Shown here piece after piece: positions 1 through 8,775 of a stretch of DNA of 64,000 bases (its first letter is position 1; each line of letters opens with the position of its first letter). Source of the stretch: Clostridia bacterium (GTDB lineage Bacteria > Bacillota > Clostridia > Christensenellales > Aristaeellaceae); the NCBI GenBank assembly GCA_030529995.1, contig JAUMVT010000004.1:1-64000 (forward strand), read 5' to 3'. A program made the translations under genes and the position numbers. The notes beneath the pieces are model-generated. The model was not told the DNA's origin, did no database searches, and saw only the letters and a list, made by a program, of their open reading frames with translations.

Positions 1-173
<173 letters not shown>

Positions 174-240
174 TCATGTGCGACCGGCCACTGCCGAGGC
201 AGCACAAGCACTCGCAGAGCAAAGGTGCGTAATCGTGTGC

Positions 241-269
241 ATTATAGCATAGCCGGCAAAAATGTGCAA
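241..269 (-). promoter_or_regulatory. Promoter of rpsB
   Basis: Read on the minus strand: -35 TTGCAC (264-269), 17-base spacer, -10 TATAAT (241-246) with TGC directly before the -10. Transcription would start near 234, giving a leader of roughly 95 bases before the rpsB ATG. I see no clear S2-binding leader fold in that stretch, but did not fold it computationally. Confidence 0.85.
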
Positions 270-298
270 CCCCCTTGCGGAAGGTTTTTCACGCCGTG

Positions 299-1891
299 TC
301 ATTGCTGATTAAACGTATCAATGCCCCGCAGCAGTTCCAGCTCCCGCACATCTCTTGCGGTGGTGTACATCTTTCTGGTCAGCACGGCTCCTTCCCGGTA
401 ATACAGGCAGATAAAGGGGCAGTCCTCCGCAAACTGCGCCTGAATCTTCAGCAGGGTTTCCTGATAGCCTGCCTGGGTGGTCTGGGTGCGCAGCTCGCTG
501 CAAAGGTCGTTCATGGCGGAGCTGTTGTACCGGCAGTAGTTGCCCGTGTTGGACTTCATCAGCAGGAAGCCGGGATCCGGGCACACATCCATGGCATAGG
601 AAACCAACGCCAGGTCAAAGCCGCCGGCCTTCAGCTTCGTTGCCATATCGGACATGGTTAAGGTCTCCACCTTGCACTCGATGCCGATTTCCGCCAGCCA
701 GTCGGAGATGGTATTGGCCGTCTCCACACGCACATCGTTGTCCGGCTCTTCATAGACGTAGAAACGTAGGTGAAGCCGCCAGCTGCCGGAGCCGTCGTCC
801 TTGGCTTTGTCACGGACGCCATCCCCGTCGGTATCCACCCAGCCGGCTTCGTCCAGCAGCCGATTGGCTTCATCGATGTCCTGGGTGAAATAGGATGTCA
901 AATTGTCGTTATACATCCAGGTGCCGGAGATCATGGGTGTATCCGTTCGGGAAACCATGCCCATATAAATGGAGCTTGCCAGCTTATCCGCATCCACCAC
1001 GTAGCGAATGGCCTTGCGCACATTCACATCATCCAACGGGGATGAGGAATGGTTCATCAGCAGGGTTTCCAGCTGATTGGTTCGGTAATCCAGGGACAGA
1101 TTCGTCATGCCGGACTTATACTGGCTGGCTGCAATCAGCCGGGTAAAGATGGTATCCACCCGAGCATACTCGTAGTTTTCCAGCACTTCCTTGGCGGTGG
1201 ATGCGCACTGGAACACAATCTGCTTCACCTGAGGTCTGCCCTGCCACCAGTAATCGTTGGTTTCCAGCCAAATGCTGTTGCCTGCGTCAAAGCTGGAGAT
1301 CCGATAAGCCCCCGTGCCCAGCGGATTGTCCGCTTCAACCTCGCTGGCCTTCAGCACAGGGAAGGTCATGGCGTACAAGATGCCGTAGTATTTTCGTGAG
1401 GCCTTCACCACCACCGTGGTGTCGTTGGTGGCGGAGATGCTCTTCACAAAGTACTTCAAGTTTTGGTAATACCCCTTATCGCTGGAGGCATCATCGTTGG
1501 CACGGTTCAGAATGTACTGAGCCGTGGCCACCACATCATTGGCCGTCAAAGGCGTGCCGTCGGAAAAATACACATTGCTGCGCAGATGAAACGTCCAGGT
1601 TTTTCCGCTGCCCGTTTCCTCCCAGCTTTCTGCCAAAGAGGGCTGGGGCAGATAATCATCGTCAATGGTTACCAGGCTGTCGTACACCAGGTCATACACG
1701 CTCATGATATCCCGTTCCTGGGGATCCAGAGGGCGAATTATTGTGGTTTTCGTGGATTGAATGCCTACCACCAGGCTTTCCCCCACGTTGGTAGTGGCTG
1801 CTTCAGCGATGGGCAGCGTCCACAGCGTCAGGCACAGTGTCATCATCAGCAGCATCATCCGCCGCATAGTAGAGGGCTTCATATACGCCAT
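299..1891 (-). CDS. Extracellular peptide-binding protein of ABC transporter (SBP family 5)
   Basis: 530-residue OppA/DppA-type solute-binding protein (SBP_bac_5), expected to hand peptides or nickel-like ligands to an ABC importer. The N-terminus is a signal peptide ending IAEA before ATTNV; no lipobox cysteine is present, so it looks like a signal peptidase I substrate rather than a lipoprotein. Family hallmarks include LAESWEETGSGKTWTFHLR, YFSDGTPLTANDV and a late DTDGDGVRDK loop. No permease or ATPase genes accompany it here, so its partner must lie elsewhere. Its first 89 bases overlap the 3' end of the upstream transglycosylase gene; ATGs at 1882 and 1867 are alternative starts. Ligand cannot be told from sequence. 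Confidence 0.88.
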   Translation of the reverse strand: MAYMKPSTMRRMMLLMMTLCLTLWTLPIAEAATTNVGESLVVGIQSTKTTIIRPLDPQERDIMSVYDLVYDSLVTIDDDYLPQPSLAESWEETGSGKTWTFHLRSNVYFSDGTPLTANDVVATAQYILNRANDDASSDKGYYQNLKYFVKSISATNDTTVVVKASRKYYGILYAMTFPVLKASEVEADNPLGTGAYRISSFDAGNSIWLETNDYWWQGRPQVKQIVFQCASTAKEVLENYEYARVDTIFTRLIAASQYKSGMTNLSLDYRTNQLETLLMNHSSSPLDDVNVRKAIRYVVDADKLASSIYMGMVSRTDTPMISGTWMYNDNLTSYFTQDIDEANRLLDEAGWVDTDGDGVRDKAKDDGSGSWRLHLRFYVYEEPDNDVRVETANTISDWLAEIGIECKVETLTMSDMATKLKAGGFDLALVSYAMDVCPDPGFLLMKSNTGNYCRYNSSAMNDLCSELRTQTTQAGYQETLLKIQAQFAEDCPFICLYYREGAVLTRKMYTTARDVRELELLRGIDTFNQQ

Positions 1892-2816
1892 AAGCTTTTG
1901 TCACTCTCCCTGCATATCTTTTTGTCGGTCCGTCAATCATGTTTTCCAGTTTAATCGTAACCCCATCCTCAGACATACTGGGATCGCTAAGCCAGCCGGT
2001 AACCTCCCCCTGACCGGCGTGATAGGCTGCGGATACAAGAATCGGATCCCCACGGAAAAGCTTGGACAGATAGCCCAGGTACCAGGTACCATACTTGATG
2101 TTGGTTTCCGCATCGTACATGTTGTCGAAGCTATAGCCGGTTTCCTTCAGCTTGCCGGCAATCCACTCGGCAGTGTCCGGCATGATCTGCATCAGTCCCC
2201 GGGCGCCTACGGAAGATTCCGCATCCGTGCGGTAGGAGCTTTCATTGAGAATAATGGCCTCCACAAAAGCAGGGTGGAGATTGTTCTCCGCCGCATACTG
2301 CTCAATTAAATCCTTATAGTAGATAGGATGAGCGTCCACCACCCGTTGATAGGCCGCTTCCCGCTCCTGCTGCCGCTGGGTCAGATAGGCCTGCATCAGG
2401 GACTGTGCCGTAAACAGTCCGGCAGACAGGAAAAACAGCACCGCCAGCGAAGCCACCAGCCAGGTAGGCATACGCTTCCCTGCCCTCTCCTTTTCCCGAA
2501 CCGACGCCTTGACAGGGCGTTCCATTTTAGGCGGCGGCATTTGCTCCCGGCTTTCCGCTTGGGAAACACGGTAAGCCGCAGGGGTCACAGGCCTGCGCCG
2601 CTCCTGCACCGGAATGGCAGGCTGTGCAGCCTCTGCCGGCTGAGCGGGCATTGCCGCCGCATAATCCGAGCGGCGGCGATAGCGGACAGGTGTCACTGCC
2701 TCCTCATCCGTAGGGATTGCCGGGCTGCTCATTTCCGTAACAGCCGGGGTGCTTTCCGCTTCTTTGTACCGATCCGATCGGTGGGAAGGCCTACGGGGTG
2801 TTTGTACTTCGGTCAT
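1803..2816 (-). CDS. Membrane-anchored lytic transglycosylase (SLT domain)
   Basis: 337 residues. Layout: a long proline/alanine-rich basic cytoplasmic region (about 1-110), one membrane segment (about 119-138), then a Slt70-type lysozyme-like domain that cleaves peptidoglycan glycan strands to anhydro-muropeptides. The catalytic glutamate is in ILNESS (about residue 192), followed by GARGLMQIMPDTAEWIA and AAYHAGQG, all conserved in the family. I chose the ATG at 2816 because AGGAGG lies six bases upstream; an earlier ATG at 2834 overlaps the coaE stop but has a poorer site. Operon with coaE upstream and the peptide-binding protein downstream. Confidence 0.9.
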   Translation of the reverse strand: MTEVQTPRRPSHRSDRYKEAESTPAVTEMSSPAIPTDEEAVTPVRYRRRSDYAAAMPAQPAEAAQPAIPVQERRRPVTPAAYRVSQAESREQMPPPKMERPVKASVREKERAGKRMPTWLVASLAVLFFLSAGLFTAQSLMQAYLTQRQQEREAAYQRVVDAHPIYYKDLIEQYAAENNLHPAFVEAIILNESSYRTDAESSVGARGLMQIMPDTAEWIAGKLKETGYSFDNMYDAETNIKYGTWYLGYLSKLFRGDPILVSAAYHAGQGEVTGWLSDPSMSEDGVTIKLENMIDGPTKRYAGRVTKAYGVYEALYYAADDAADDDTVPDAVDAAHR

Positions 2817-2833
2817 TGCATCCTCCTGCCCCA

Positions 2834-3436
2834 TTAGAGGCTTTCTGCCATTTCACGGGCATACAGTTGCTTCACCATGCATTGGGTTTCTTCCGGGGTG
2901 CCGTCCGTATGAATCACAGTTTGCGCCCTTGCGGCTTTTTCTGCTGCGGGCATTTGGCTGGCGATGCGGTTCAATGCCTGCTGCCGAGTCATGTGATCCC
3001 GCTCCATGAGCCGCTGAAGCTGCTTTTCCTGCGGGAGATACACGCACCACACCGTATCGCACAGGGTATCGTAGTCAAACTCGTACAGCAGGGGCATATC
3101 CAGCACGCACGCCTTGGCTCCTTGGTGCTCCGCTTCCTTCATCCGTGCCACGGTCAGGCTGCGGATCAGGGGCTGCATGATGCCGTCCAGCTTGGCTTTC
3201 TCGGACGGATTTTGAAACACCCGATCTCCCAGCATCCGCCGGTTCAGCGTTCCATCCTCATGGAATACGGCATCCCCGAAGGCTGTGCGGATGGCTTTCA
3301 GTCCCTCGCTGCCGGGTGCCACCGCTTCCCGGGAGAGCAGATCCCCATCGATAATGGTCGCCCCAAGGGACCCGAGGGCTGCCGATACATTGCTTTTTCC
3401 GCAGGCGATGCCGCCTGTCAGGCCGATGATGCGCAT
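2834..3436 (-). CDS. coaE: Dephospho-CoA kinase
   Basis: 200 residues, the usual CoaE length. It phosphorylates the 3'-OH of the ribose in dephospho-CoA, the last step of coenzyme A synthesis. The P-loop GGIACGKS sits at residues 8-15, IIDGD follows as the substrate-binding segment, and the lid region is around QRLMERDHMTRQQALNRIASQM. The ATG has GGAAGGATACT upstream. First gene of the coaE-transglycosylase-binding protein run; its stop overlaps the longest possible start of the next gene by one base. Confidence 0.95.
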   Translation of the reverse strand: MRIIGLTGGIACGKSNVSAALGSLGATIIDGDLLSREAVAPGSEGLKAIRTAFGDAVFHEDGTLNRRMLGDRVFQNPSEKAKLDGIMQPLIRSLTVARMKEAEHQGAKACVLDMPLLYEFDYDTLCDTVWCVYLPQEKQLQRLMERDHMTRQQALNRIASQMPAAEKAARAQTVIHTDGTPEETQCMVKQLYAREMAESL

Positions 3437-3461
3437 AGTATCCTTCCCTGTATACAGAACA

Positions 3462-3490
3462 GCCCGGAGAGGCCGTTATCCCCTCCGGGC
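3462..3490 (-). terminator. Terminator-like hairpin after telA
   Basis: On the minus strand GCCCGGAG and CTCCGGGC form an eight-base GC-rich stem. The following TGTTCTGT is only moderately T-rich, so termination may be partial. It separates the xpaC-telA unit from coaE. Confidence 0.5.
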
Positions 3491-3505
3491 ACACGGAAAA
3501 CAAAC

Positions 3506-4669
3506 TTACAGATTGGTTTGCAGGAGCTTTTTCTTCAGCTCGGTTTCCATCTGTGCCATGGTCTTTTCAGCCTCAATGCGCTTTGTCCGTCCCTCCTGCT
3601 GGATGGTCATCACTTCATTGATGGTGTCAATCAGGCTCTGATTGGTCTGCACCAGGGTCTCGATATCGATAATGCCCCGTTCCGCTTCCTTGGCAGTTTC
3701 CACGGTGCCCATCTTCAGGGCTTCCGCATTCTTCTTCAGCAATTCGTTGGTCATATCCGTTACGGCGGTCTGCGCCTTCAGTGCCTGCTGACTGTGGTGC
3801 AGTCCCAGTGCCAGTACCATCTGGCTCTTCCACAGGGGCAGGGTGTTGCTCAGGGTGGACTGAATCCGCTCTACCAGCAGGCTGTCATTGTTCTGCAGCA
3901 GGCGAATCTGGGGTGCCATCTGCATGGCCACCTGACGGGTCAGCTTCAGGTCATGGAGCTTCTTTTCGAAGCGGTCGCACTGGGCAGCCAGGTCATTGGC
4001 CTGCTGGGCATCCATGGCATCGCCTGACTTGGCGGCCTTGTCCTGCATTTCCTTCAGTTCGCCTTCCCGCACCTGCTGAAGCTTCTCTTCACCAGCGATG
4101 ATGTACAGGGTCAGCTGATGGAAATAGTCGCTGTTCTGGTCATACAGCCGGTCGAACATGGCTACGTCCTTCAGCAGCTGTGCCTGATAATTTTCCAGGG
4201 AGTCCGCAATGTTTTCCACATTGCCGCTGACCTTGGTATAGCGTGCCTTCATCCGCTCCACGGTATCGGTGGGCTTGCTGAACAGCTTCTTCAGTCCCTT
4301 AGGCTCTTCCGTGTCCGCTTCGAAGCCCTTCAGCTCCGTCACCAGGTTGATCAGCATATTGCCGACCTCGCCGGTGTCCTGGGTCTTCACGGCATCCAGC
4401 GCCGTATCGGAGAAGTCCGCAATCTTCTTCTGGGCATCCGCGCCGAAGAGCAGCACATGATCAGGATTGGTCACGTCCAGCTTGCCCACAAAGTCCGCAA
4501 TGGCCTTCCGCTCCGCATCCGTCAGCTGGCTGTCATCCAGCCGGGGGGAGGCTTCCGGGGCGGCAGGGGCGGCGGCGGCCGTCTGCTGAATGGAGGCTGC
4601 GGCGGTTTCTTCCGCCTTGGGGGCAGGGGTATTCAGGGTCAGCAGCGGCATCTGATTGGTTTCGCTCAT
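3506..4669 (-). CDS. TelA/KlaA family protein (toxic anion resistance)
   Basis: 387 residues. TelA-family proteins were first linked to tellurite resistance and in Bacillota are more generally envelope-stress proteins; the biochemical activity is not established. The N-terminal 50 residues are an alanine/proline-rich tail, then an all-helical body with FSKPTDTVERMKARYTK, LLKDVAMFDRLYDQN and a long coiled region to the end, as in the family. Fourteen bases separate it from xpaC upstream, a pairing also found in Bacillus (xpaC-yaaN). Confidence 0.88.
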   Translation of the reverse strand: MSETNQMPLLTLNTPAPKAEETAAASIQQTAAAAPAAPEASPRLDDSQLTDAERKAIADFVGKLDVTNPDHVLLFGADAQKKIADFSDTALDAVKTQDTGEVGNMLINLVTELKGFEADTEEPKGLKKLFSKPTDTVERMKARYTKVSGNVENIADSLENYQAQLLKDVAMFDRLYDQNSDYFHQLTLYIIAGEEKLQQVREGELKEMQDKAAKSGDAMDAQQANDLAAQCDRFEKKLHDLKLTRQVAMQMAPQIRLLQNNDSLLVERIQSTLSNTLPLWKSQMVLALGLHHSQQALKAQTAVTDMTNELLKKNAEALKMGTVETAKEAERGIIDIETLVQTNQSLIDTINEVMTIQQEGRTKRIEAEKTMAQMETELKKKLLQTNL

Positions 4670-4683
4670 GGTGATCTTCCTCC

Positions 4684-5517
4684 TCAGTTTTGCTCTTTCT
4701 TGCTCTGTTGCTCGGCAATAAAGGATGCTGCGTCCGGCACCTTCAGCACCGGCACATCGGTTTGCTGCATCTGCTGGGCGGCAGCGGTGCGGGCTTCCTG
4801 CTTGGGAGTCTCCGCCATGGCGGCCACGCCGCTGTCGGTGAAGCCATCCCGCTTCAGCATCTGTTCCAGCACATCGATGTCCGTGGACACGTCCAGCATG
4901 TTATCCTTATACAGGTTATCCAGCTGCTTCTGGCAGGCGGTCAGCACCATGTCCATGCCCCGGGTCAGGGTTGCATGGGCTTCCTGCATGTCCTTCTCGG
5001 ACACGCCCCGCTGCTGCATGGTGCGGTAGTTGGTGAGCATCTTCAGGGTGGTGGGCAGGTAATAATTCATAAACTTGCGAATCTGGGTAGCCTTCCCGGG
5101 CTTCTCCGCCACGGTGCGGAAGATCTGCACACACTTCTGGGACAGCTCGTCCATCTGCTTGGAAAGGCCTTCATCCGGGATGGCATCATTCTCCGCACGA
5201 ATCTGCCGGAGCATTTCCTGCCCCTTGGTAATGACCCCGTCCGCGATTTCATCCCCGGTCAGGGGCAGCTCCTCCACGTCCTTCTTCAGGGTATTGGCTG
5301 CCTGATCCTGCCTGTTATGGGTGGTCAAGTCCAGGTCGGTGGCCATGATGGACACCACCTTGCCCACCAGCAGGGAAAGGCCTGCGCCGATCAAAATGCC
5401 GGGCAGCGTCACCGGCGGAAAAATCAGGGAGTACACCACTGCCGTTGCGCCAAAGGCGATGATGCCGGCCTTCAAGGGCTTGCCCTTTGCGTCCTTCTTT
5501 TTCTTATCCTGACTCAT
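4684..5517 (-). CDS. xpaC: XpaC-like membrane protein
   Basis: 277 residues. A basic N-terminus (MSQDKKKKDAKGKP) is followed by two closely spaced hydrophobic segments (about 18-60), then a soluble helical region with TKGQEMLRQIRAENDAIPD and FMNYYLPTTLKMLTNYR, characteristic of the XpaC/5-bromo-4-chloroindolyl phosphate hydrolysis family. The name comes from a plate phenotype and the true function is unknown. It is first in a two-gene unit with telA and has its own promoter, which begins only nine bases after the hsdS stop. Confidence 0.85.
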   Translation of the reverse strand: MSQDKKKKDAKGKPLKAGIIAFGATAVVYSLIFPPVTLPGILIGAGLSLLVGKVVSIMATDLDLTTHNRQDQAANTLKKDVEELPLTGDEIADGVITKGQEMLRQIRAENDAIPDEGLSKQMDELSQKCVQIFRTVAEKPGKATQIRKFMNYYLPTTLKMLTNYRTMQQRGVSEKDMQEAHATLTRGMDMVLTACQKQLDNLYKDNMLDVSTDIDVLEQMLKRDGFTDSGVAAMAETPKQEARTAAAQQMQQTDVPVLKVPDAASFIAEQQSKKEQN

Positions 5518-5600
5518 GGTATTCCTTCCTTCTGCCCTAAGGCAGTGTCAACATCGGAACATCATCATAAGAAACAAGGCACTGCCTTATTTCCTGCTCC

Positions 5601-5629
5601 ATTATAGCATACTTCCCGGCCGGTGAAAA
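5601..5629 (-). promoter_or_regulatory. Promoter of xpaC-telA
   Basis: Minus strand: -35 TTTTCA (5624-5629), 17-base spacer, -10 TATAAT (5601-5606) with TGC before it. It sits immediately downstream of the hsdS stop codon, so xpaC does not depend on hsdMS transcription. Confidence 0.75.
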
Positions 5630-5637
5630 GTGGCGAC

Positions 5638-6795
5638 TTACCCAAAGTACTGCTGCATGAGGGACTTCTTCAGGGTCTCCAGGAATTGGAGGCTCTGCTG
5701 CACGGCGGCTTTGGAGCGGTCGACTTGGGTGACGAAGGAGGCAAATTGGTGCTGGAGTTCTAACGGAGGGACTGAAATACGATAATTCTCCAAAAATGAT
5801 GCTGGAACTCTTTGCTGTCCCGCGCTGCCCGTCATATTGCTCGCCGCATCAATTCTAAATTGTGGAAAAGTCGTCAAGGCATATATCCAGTATGGATTGG
5901 TCTTTCCTTCTATCGGTCGCAGCACATGAAATTCCGTCGATCCAAACCCGATACCATTGTATAATCCTTTTGCTACAGCTCCTTTACCATTTTCCATACA
6001 AGGCGTGATTTTCGCAAAAAGCACATCATCTTCTGCAAAGTAAGTAAAACCGTTCTTTACCTCGTCATATGTCTTTATCTGCGTTGCATCAATATTTCCC
6101 TTTTCTGATACAGCTGGCATAGGAATGAATGAAACTTGCATTCCAGTTGTTAATCTTTCATCTTGGCTTTTCTTGGGGTTAATTTCGCATGTTCTTCCCA
6201 ATGCAGTCATCCCCCAGCCGTAGGTATCCGTCCCAGGCAAGCCAAACATCTCCACAAACCTAACCTTCACCAGCTGATCCAGCGCATCGAGCTGCCGGTG
6301 CCGCTTGGCAATCAGGGCGGTGACGGCATCCAAGGTGGCGGCAATGCGGCGCTGGGTGGGAAGGTCAGGGAGAGGAATCTTCAATGAAAGCAGTTCGTCT
6401 GTCGGGATGCTACGGCGTCGTGCAGTTGTGCCACGCAGCTTGCTTTTATAAAATTGCATAGCTTGCGGACTATGCAAGCATAATTCCAGAAAGTCAGAAT
6501 CAATCTTCTTTGTATCTATGTCCCAAACATTGTATGCAGGACTCATGATACCTTCATCCGCTGCCTTTTGCACATAAAGAACGCCCTCATCAATCGGGAA
6601 GCCTACAACCAATTGTCCTCTTTTCACAACTTTATAATCGCTTTGGTCAATTGAAGCAAGGCTCTTCTTAAATCGTTCACTTTGCAACATAATACCATCG
6701 TGCATCGTCATTGAAAGCACAGGAAAGACTCTTTTGCCACAACGATCAACCTTTGCCGGAGCAATGACGCTACCTAGCGCTGTGTGTTCCACCAT
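5638..6795 (-). CDS. hsdS: Type I restriction-modification specificity subunit HsdS
   Basis: 385 residues. HsdS directs the HsdM methylase to a bipartite DNA target through two target recognition domains. Here TRD1 spans about 1-135, followed by the conserved helix with LPDLPTQRRIAATLDAVTALI; TRD2 runs about 185-340 and ends VPPLELQHQFASFV before the second helix. The two TRD-coding stretches (about 5780-6160 and 6400-6740) read visibly richer in A+T than the spacer helices and hsdM, which is typical of exchanged TRDs. The ATG at 6795 overlaps the hsdM TGA (TGATG); a GTG directly before is an alternative. No hsdR is found nearby. Confidence 0.93.
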   Translation of the reverse strand: MVEHTALGSVIAPAKVDRCGKRVFPVLSMTMHDGIMLQSERFKKSLASIDQSDYKVVKRGQLVVGFPIDEGVLYVQKAADEGIMSPAYNVWDIDTKKIDSDFLELCLHSPQAMQFYKSKLRGTTARRRSIPTDELLSLKIPLPDLPTQRRIAATLDAVTALIAKRHRQLDALDQLVKVRFVEMFGLPGTDTYGWGMTALGRTCEINPKKSQDERLTTGMQVSFIPMPAVSEKGNIDATQIKTYDEVKNGFTYFAEDDVLFAKITPCMENGKGAVAKGLYNGIGFGSTEFHVLRPIEGKTNPYWIYALTTFPQFRIDAASNMTGSAGQQRVPASFLENYRISVPPLELQHQFASFVTQVDRSKAAVQQSLQFLETLKKSLMQQYFG

Positions 6796-8327
6796 CACAC
6801 CATCCCCCTCAGCTCCTTCAGTCCTTCGGCAATTTCTGCCTCCAGCTGATCCAGCTGCGCCAGAATGTCGCTGGTGGGTGGGTAGTCCACGGGCACATAG
6901 GCCGTCTGCTTATACTTGTTGATGGACAGGTCGTAGTCGTTATCCACAAGCTCCTGCTTAGGCACCAGGAAGCTCTGCTCCGTGCGGGCACGGTCTACCT
7001 CCTGCCCCATGTGGTGGAAGCGCTCCACAATATCCGGGATGTCGTTTTCCGGCACCTCCGACCGCTTATCGTCCAGGCTGAAGCCGTCGGCCTTCATGTC
7101 ATAGAACCACACCTGATCCGTGCCGCCTGCCCCGGTCTTGGTGAACACCAGCACAGCGGTAGACACTCCGGCGTAGGGCTTGAACACGCCGGAGGGCATG
7201 GAGATGACCGCCCGCAGCTGATGATTCTCCACCAGCTCCCGGCGGATGGACTTGTGAGCCTTGGAGGAGCCGAAGAGCACACCATCCGGCACGATGCAGG
7301 CGCACTTGCCGCCCTTCTTCAGCATCCGCAGGAACAGGGCAAGGAACAGCAGCTCGGTCTTCTTGGTGTTGGTCACGGCCTTCAGGTTGTCGTTGATGCT
7401 CTCCGCATCCACTGTGCCCTTGAAGGGGGGATTTGCCAGACAGATGGTATACCGATCCCGGATTTCGTTCTGCTTGGAAATGCTGTCCTTATAGTCAATA
7501 TCCGGGTTGGTGATGGAGTGAAGCATCAGGTTCATGGCGGAGATGCGCAGCATGTTTCGTCCGATGTCAAAGCCGGTAAAGGCACCCTTGGCGAAGTGCT
7601 CCCACTGCTCCGGGGTCATGGTATCCTCATAGTGGGCACGGATGTATTCCGCCGAGCTGACCAGAAAGCCGGCTGTGCCGCAGGCAGGGTCGCAAATGGT
7701 ATCGTCCGGGGTGGGCTGAAGGAGCTCCACCATCATTTCACGGATGTGCTTGGGCGTGCGGAACTGACCGTTCTGCCCGGCGGTGGCCAGCTTGCCCAGC
7801 ATGTATTCGTACAGGTCGCCCATCATATCCAGCCCGGAAAGGTCGTGCTCGTACAGGTCTTCCAGCCCGGTGATGATCTTCTGCAGCACCTGAGGCGTGG
7901 GGATGAGGAACATGGCATCCTCCATGTACCGGGCGAAGGCGGTGTTTTCCTGTGCGCCGTCGCCGTTTTCATCCTGCAGCTCGATGATCTCCCCCTGCTT
8001 GTTAAAGTCCGGCAGGTGACCATTCTTCATGGCCTTAATGGCCGGGAAAATCCGCTGAGACATAATGGCATAGATATCCCGGGGATCGTCATTCTTGAAC
8101 TTGCTCCACCGCATGGACTGCCCTGCTGCCGACTGGGGAAAGATGCGATCCATCTTCACGCCGCCCTCAGCTTCGAAGGCCTCATTTTCCAGCTCCTTTT
8201 CATCCAGGGAGCGAATAAACATCAAATACGTTAGCTGCTCAATGACGGTCAGCGGGTTGGTAATGCCGCCTGCCCAGATGTCCGTCCAAATCTTATCCAC
8301 CTTATTTTTGATGGCGCCTGTAATCAT
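6795..8327 (-). CDS. hsdM: Type I restriction-modification DNA methyltransferase HsdM
   Basis: 510 residues, full length. N6-adenine methylase subunit. An N-terminal helical HsdM domain (about 8-150) precedes the methylase fold with the AdoMet motif DPACGTAGF (about 213-221) and the catalytic NPPF (about 299-302). The C-terminal coil ends at LKELRGMV. Translationally coupled to hsdS. A well-formed promoter lies upstream. Intact motifs suggest an active methylase; whether it belongs to a restriction system depends on an hsdR elsewhere. Confidence 0.95.
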   Translation of the reverse strand: MITGAIKNKVDKIWTDIWAGGITNPLTVIEQLTYLMFIRSLDEKELENEAFEAEGGVKMDRIFPQSAAGQSMRWSKFKNDDPRDIYAIMSQRIFPAIKAMKNGHLPDFNKQGEIIELQDENGDGAQENTAFARYMEDAMFLIPTPQVLQKIITGLEDLYEHDLSGLDMMGDLYEYMLGKLATAGQNGQFRTPKHIREMMVELLQPTPDDTICDPACGTAGFLVSSAEYIRAHYEDTMTPEQWEHFAKGAFTGFDIGRNMLRISAMNLMLHSITNPDIDYKDSISKQNEIRDRYTICLANPPFKGTVDAESINDNLKAVTNTKKTELLFLALFLRMLKKGGKCACIVPDGVLFGSSKAHKSIRRELVENHQLRAVISMPSGVFKPYAGVSTAVLVFTKTGAGGTDQVWFYDMKADGFSLDDKRSEVPENDIPDIVERFHHMGQEVDRARTEQSFLVPKQELVDNDYDLSINKYKQTAYVPVDYPPTSDILAQLDQLEAEIAEGLKELRGMV

Positions 8328-8383
8328 CCTTCTACCACCTTATCATCTGCGCCATGGGCAAAACCTGCGCAGCTTATGAGAAC

Positions 8384-8412
8384 ATTTTACCATTCTTCGA
8401 GGGAAAATGCAA
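8384..8412 (-). promoter_or_regulatory. Promoter of hsdMS
   Basis: Minus strand: -35 TTGCAT (8407-8412), 17-base spacer, -10 TAAAAT (8384-8389). The leader is about 50 bases. It is roughly 65 bases from, and divergent to, the antitoxin promoter. Confidence 0.65.
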
Positions 8413-8476
8413 TGCAGTGGAACGGGATTCGGGACGGCGATCCTCCGTGGAAACGGATCTTCCCCATGATTCCGGG

Positions 8477-8505
8477 TTGAATTTGCCGGTACATCAAGGT
8501 ATAAT
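8477..8505 (+). promoter_or_regulatory. Promoter of the toxin-antitoxin pair
   Basis: -35 TTGAAT (8477-8482), 17-base spacer, -10 TATAAT (8500-8505). The antitoxin ATG is 22 bases downstream of the -10, preceded by AAAGGAG. Autoregulation by the antitoxin would be expected for this family; I see no obvious operator palindrome. Confidence 0.75.
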
Positions 8506-8527
8506 TAAGGTGAAAGGAGATGATTCC

Positions 8528-8773
8528 ATGACGAACATCATTCCTATTTCCGACTTGAAGAACTACACCGAGGTGCTCCGGCACTGCGATGAGGGTTCCA
8601 CTGTGTACCTCACCAAGAACGGTCGGGGCAAATACGTGGTGCAAAGCCTTGCGGAACATGAAAAACTGCAAGCAACCGTGAAGCTGCTTGCAGAGCTTTC
8701 CAAAGGGGTGGAGTCCGTCCGCACAGAGGGCACCTTGTCCATTGATGAGGCGTTCAGCAGGCTGGAGGATTGA
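8528..8773 (+). CDS. Type II antitoxin, Phd/YefM family
   Basis: 81 residues. The N-terminal region IIPISDLKNYTEVLRHCDEG and VYLTKNGRGKYVV match the DNA-binding Phd/YefM fold; the acidic C-terminal part would wrap the toxin. The ATG at 8528 has AAAGGAG eight bases upstream. Longer in-frame extensions to about 8354 run through the promoter and are not credible. The toxin gene starts three bases after the stop, the normal antitoxin-first order. Confidence 0.88.
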   Translation: MTNIIPISDLKNYTEVLRHCDEGSTVYLTKNGRGKYVVQSLAEHEKLQATVKLLAELSKGVESVRTEGTLSIDEAFSRLED

Positions 8774-8775
8774 GC

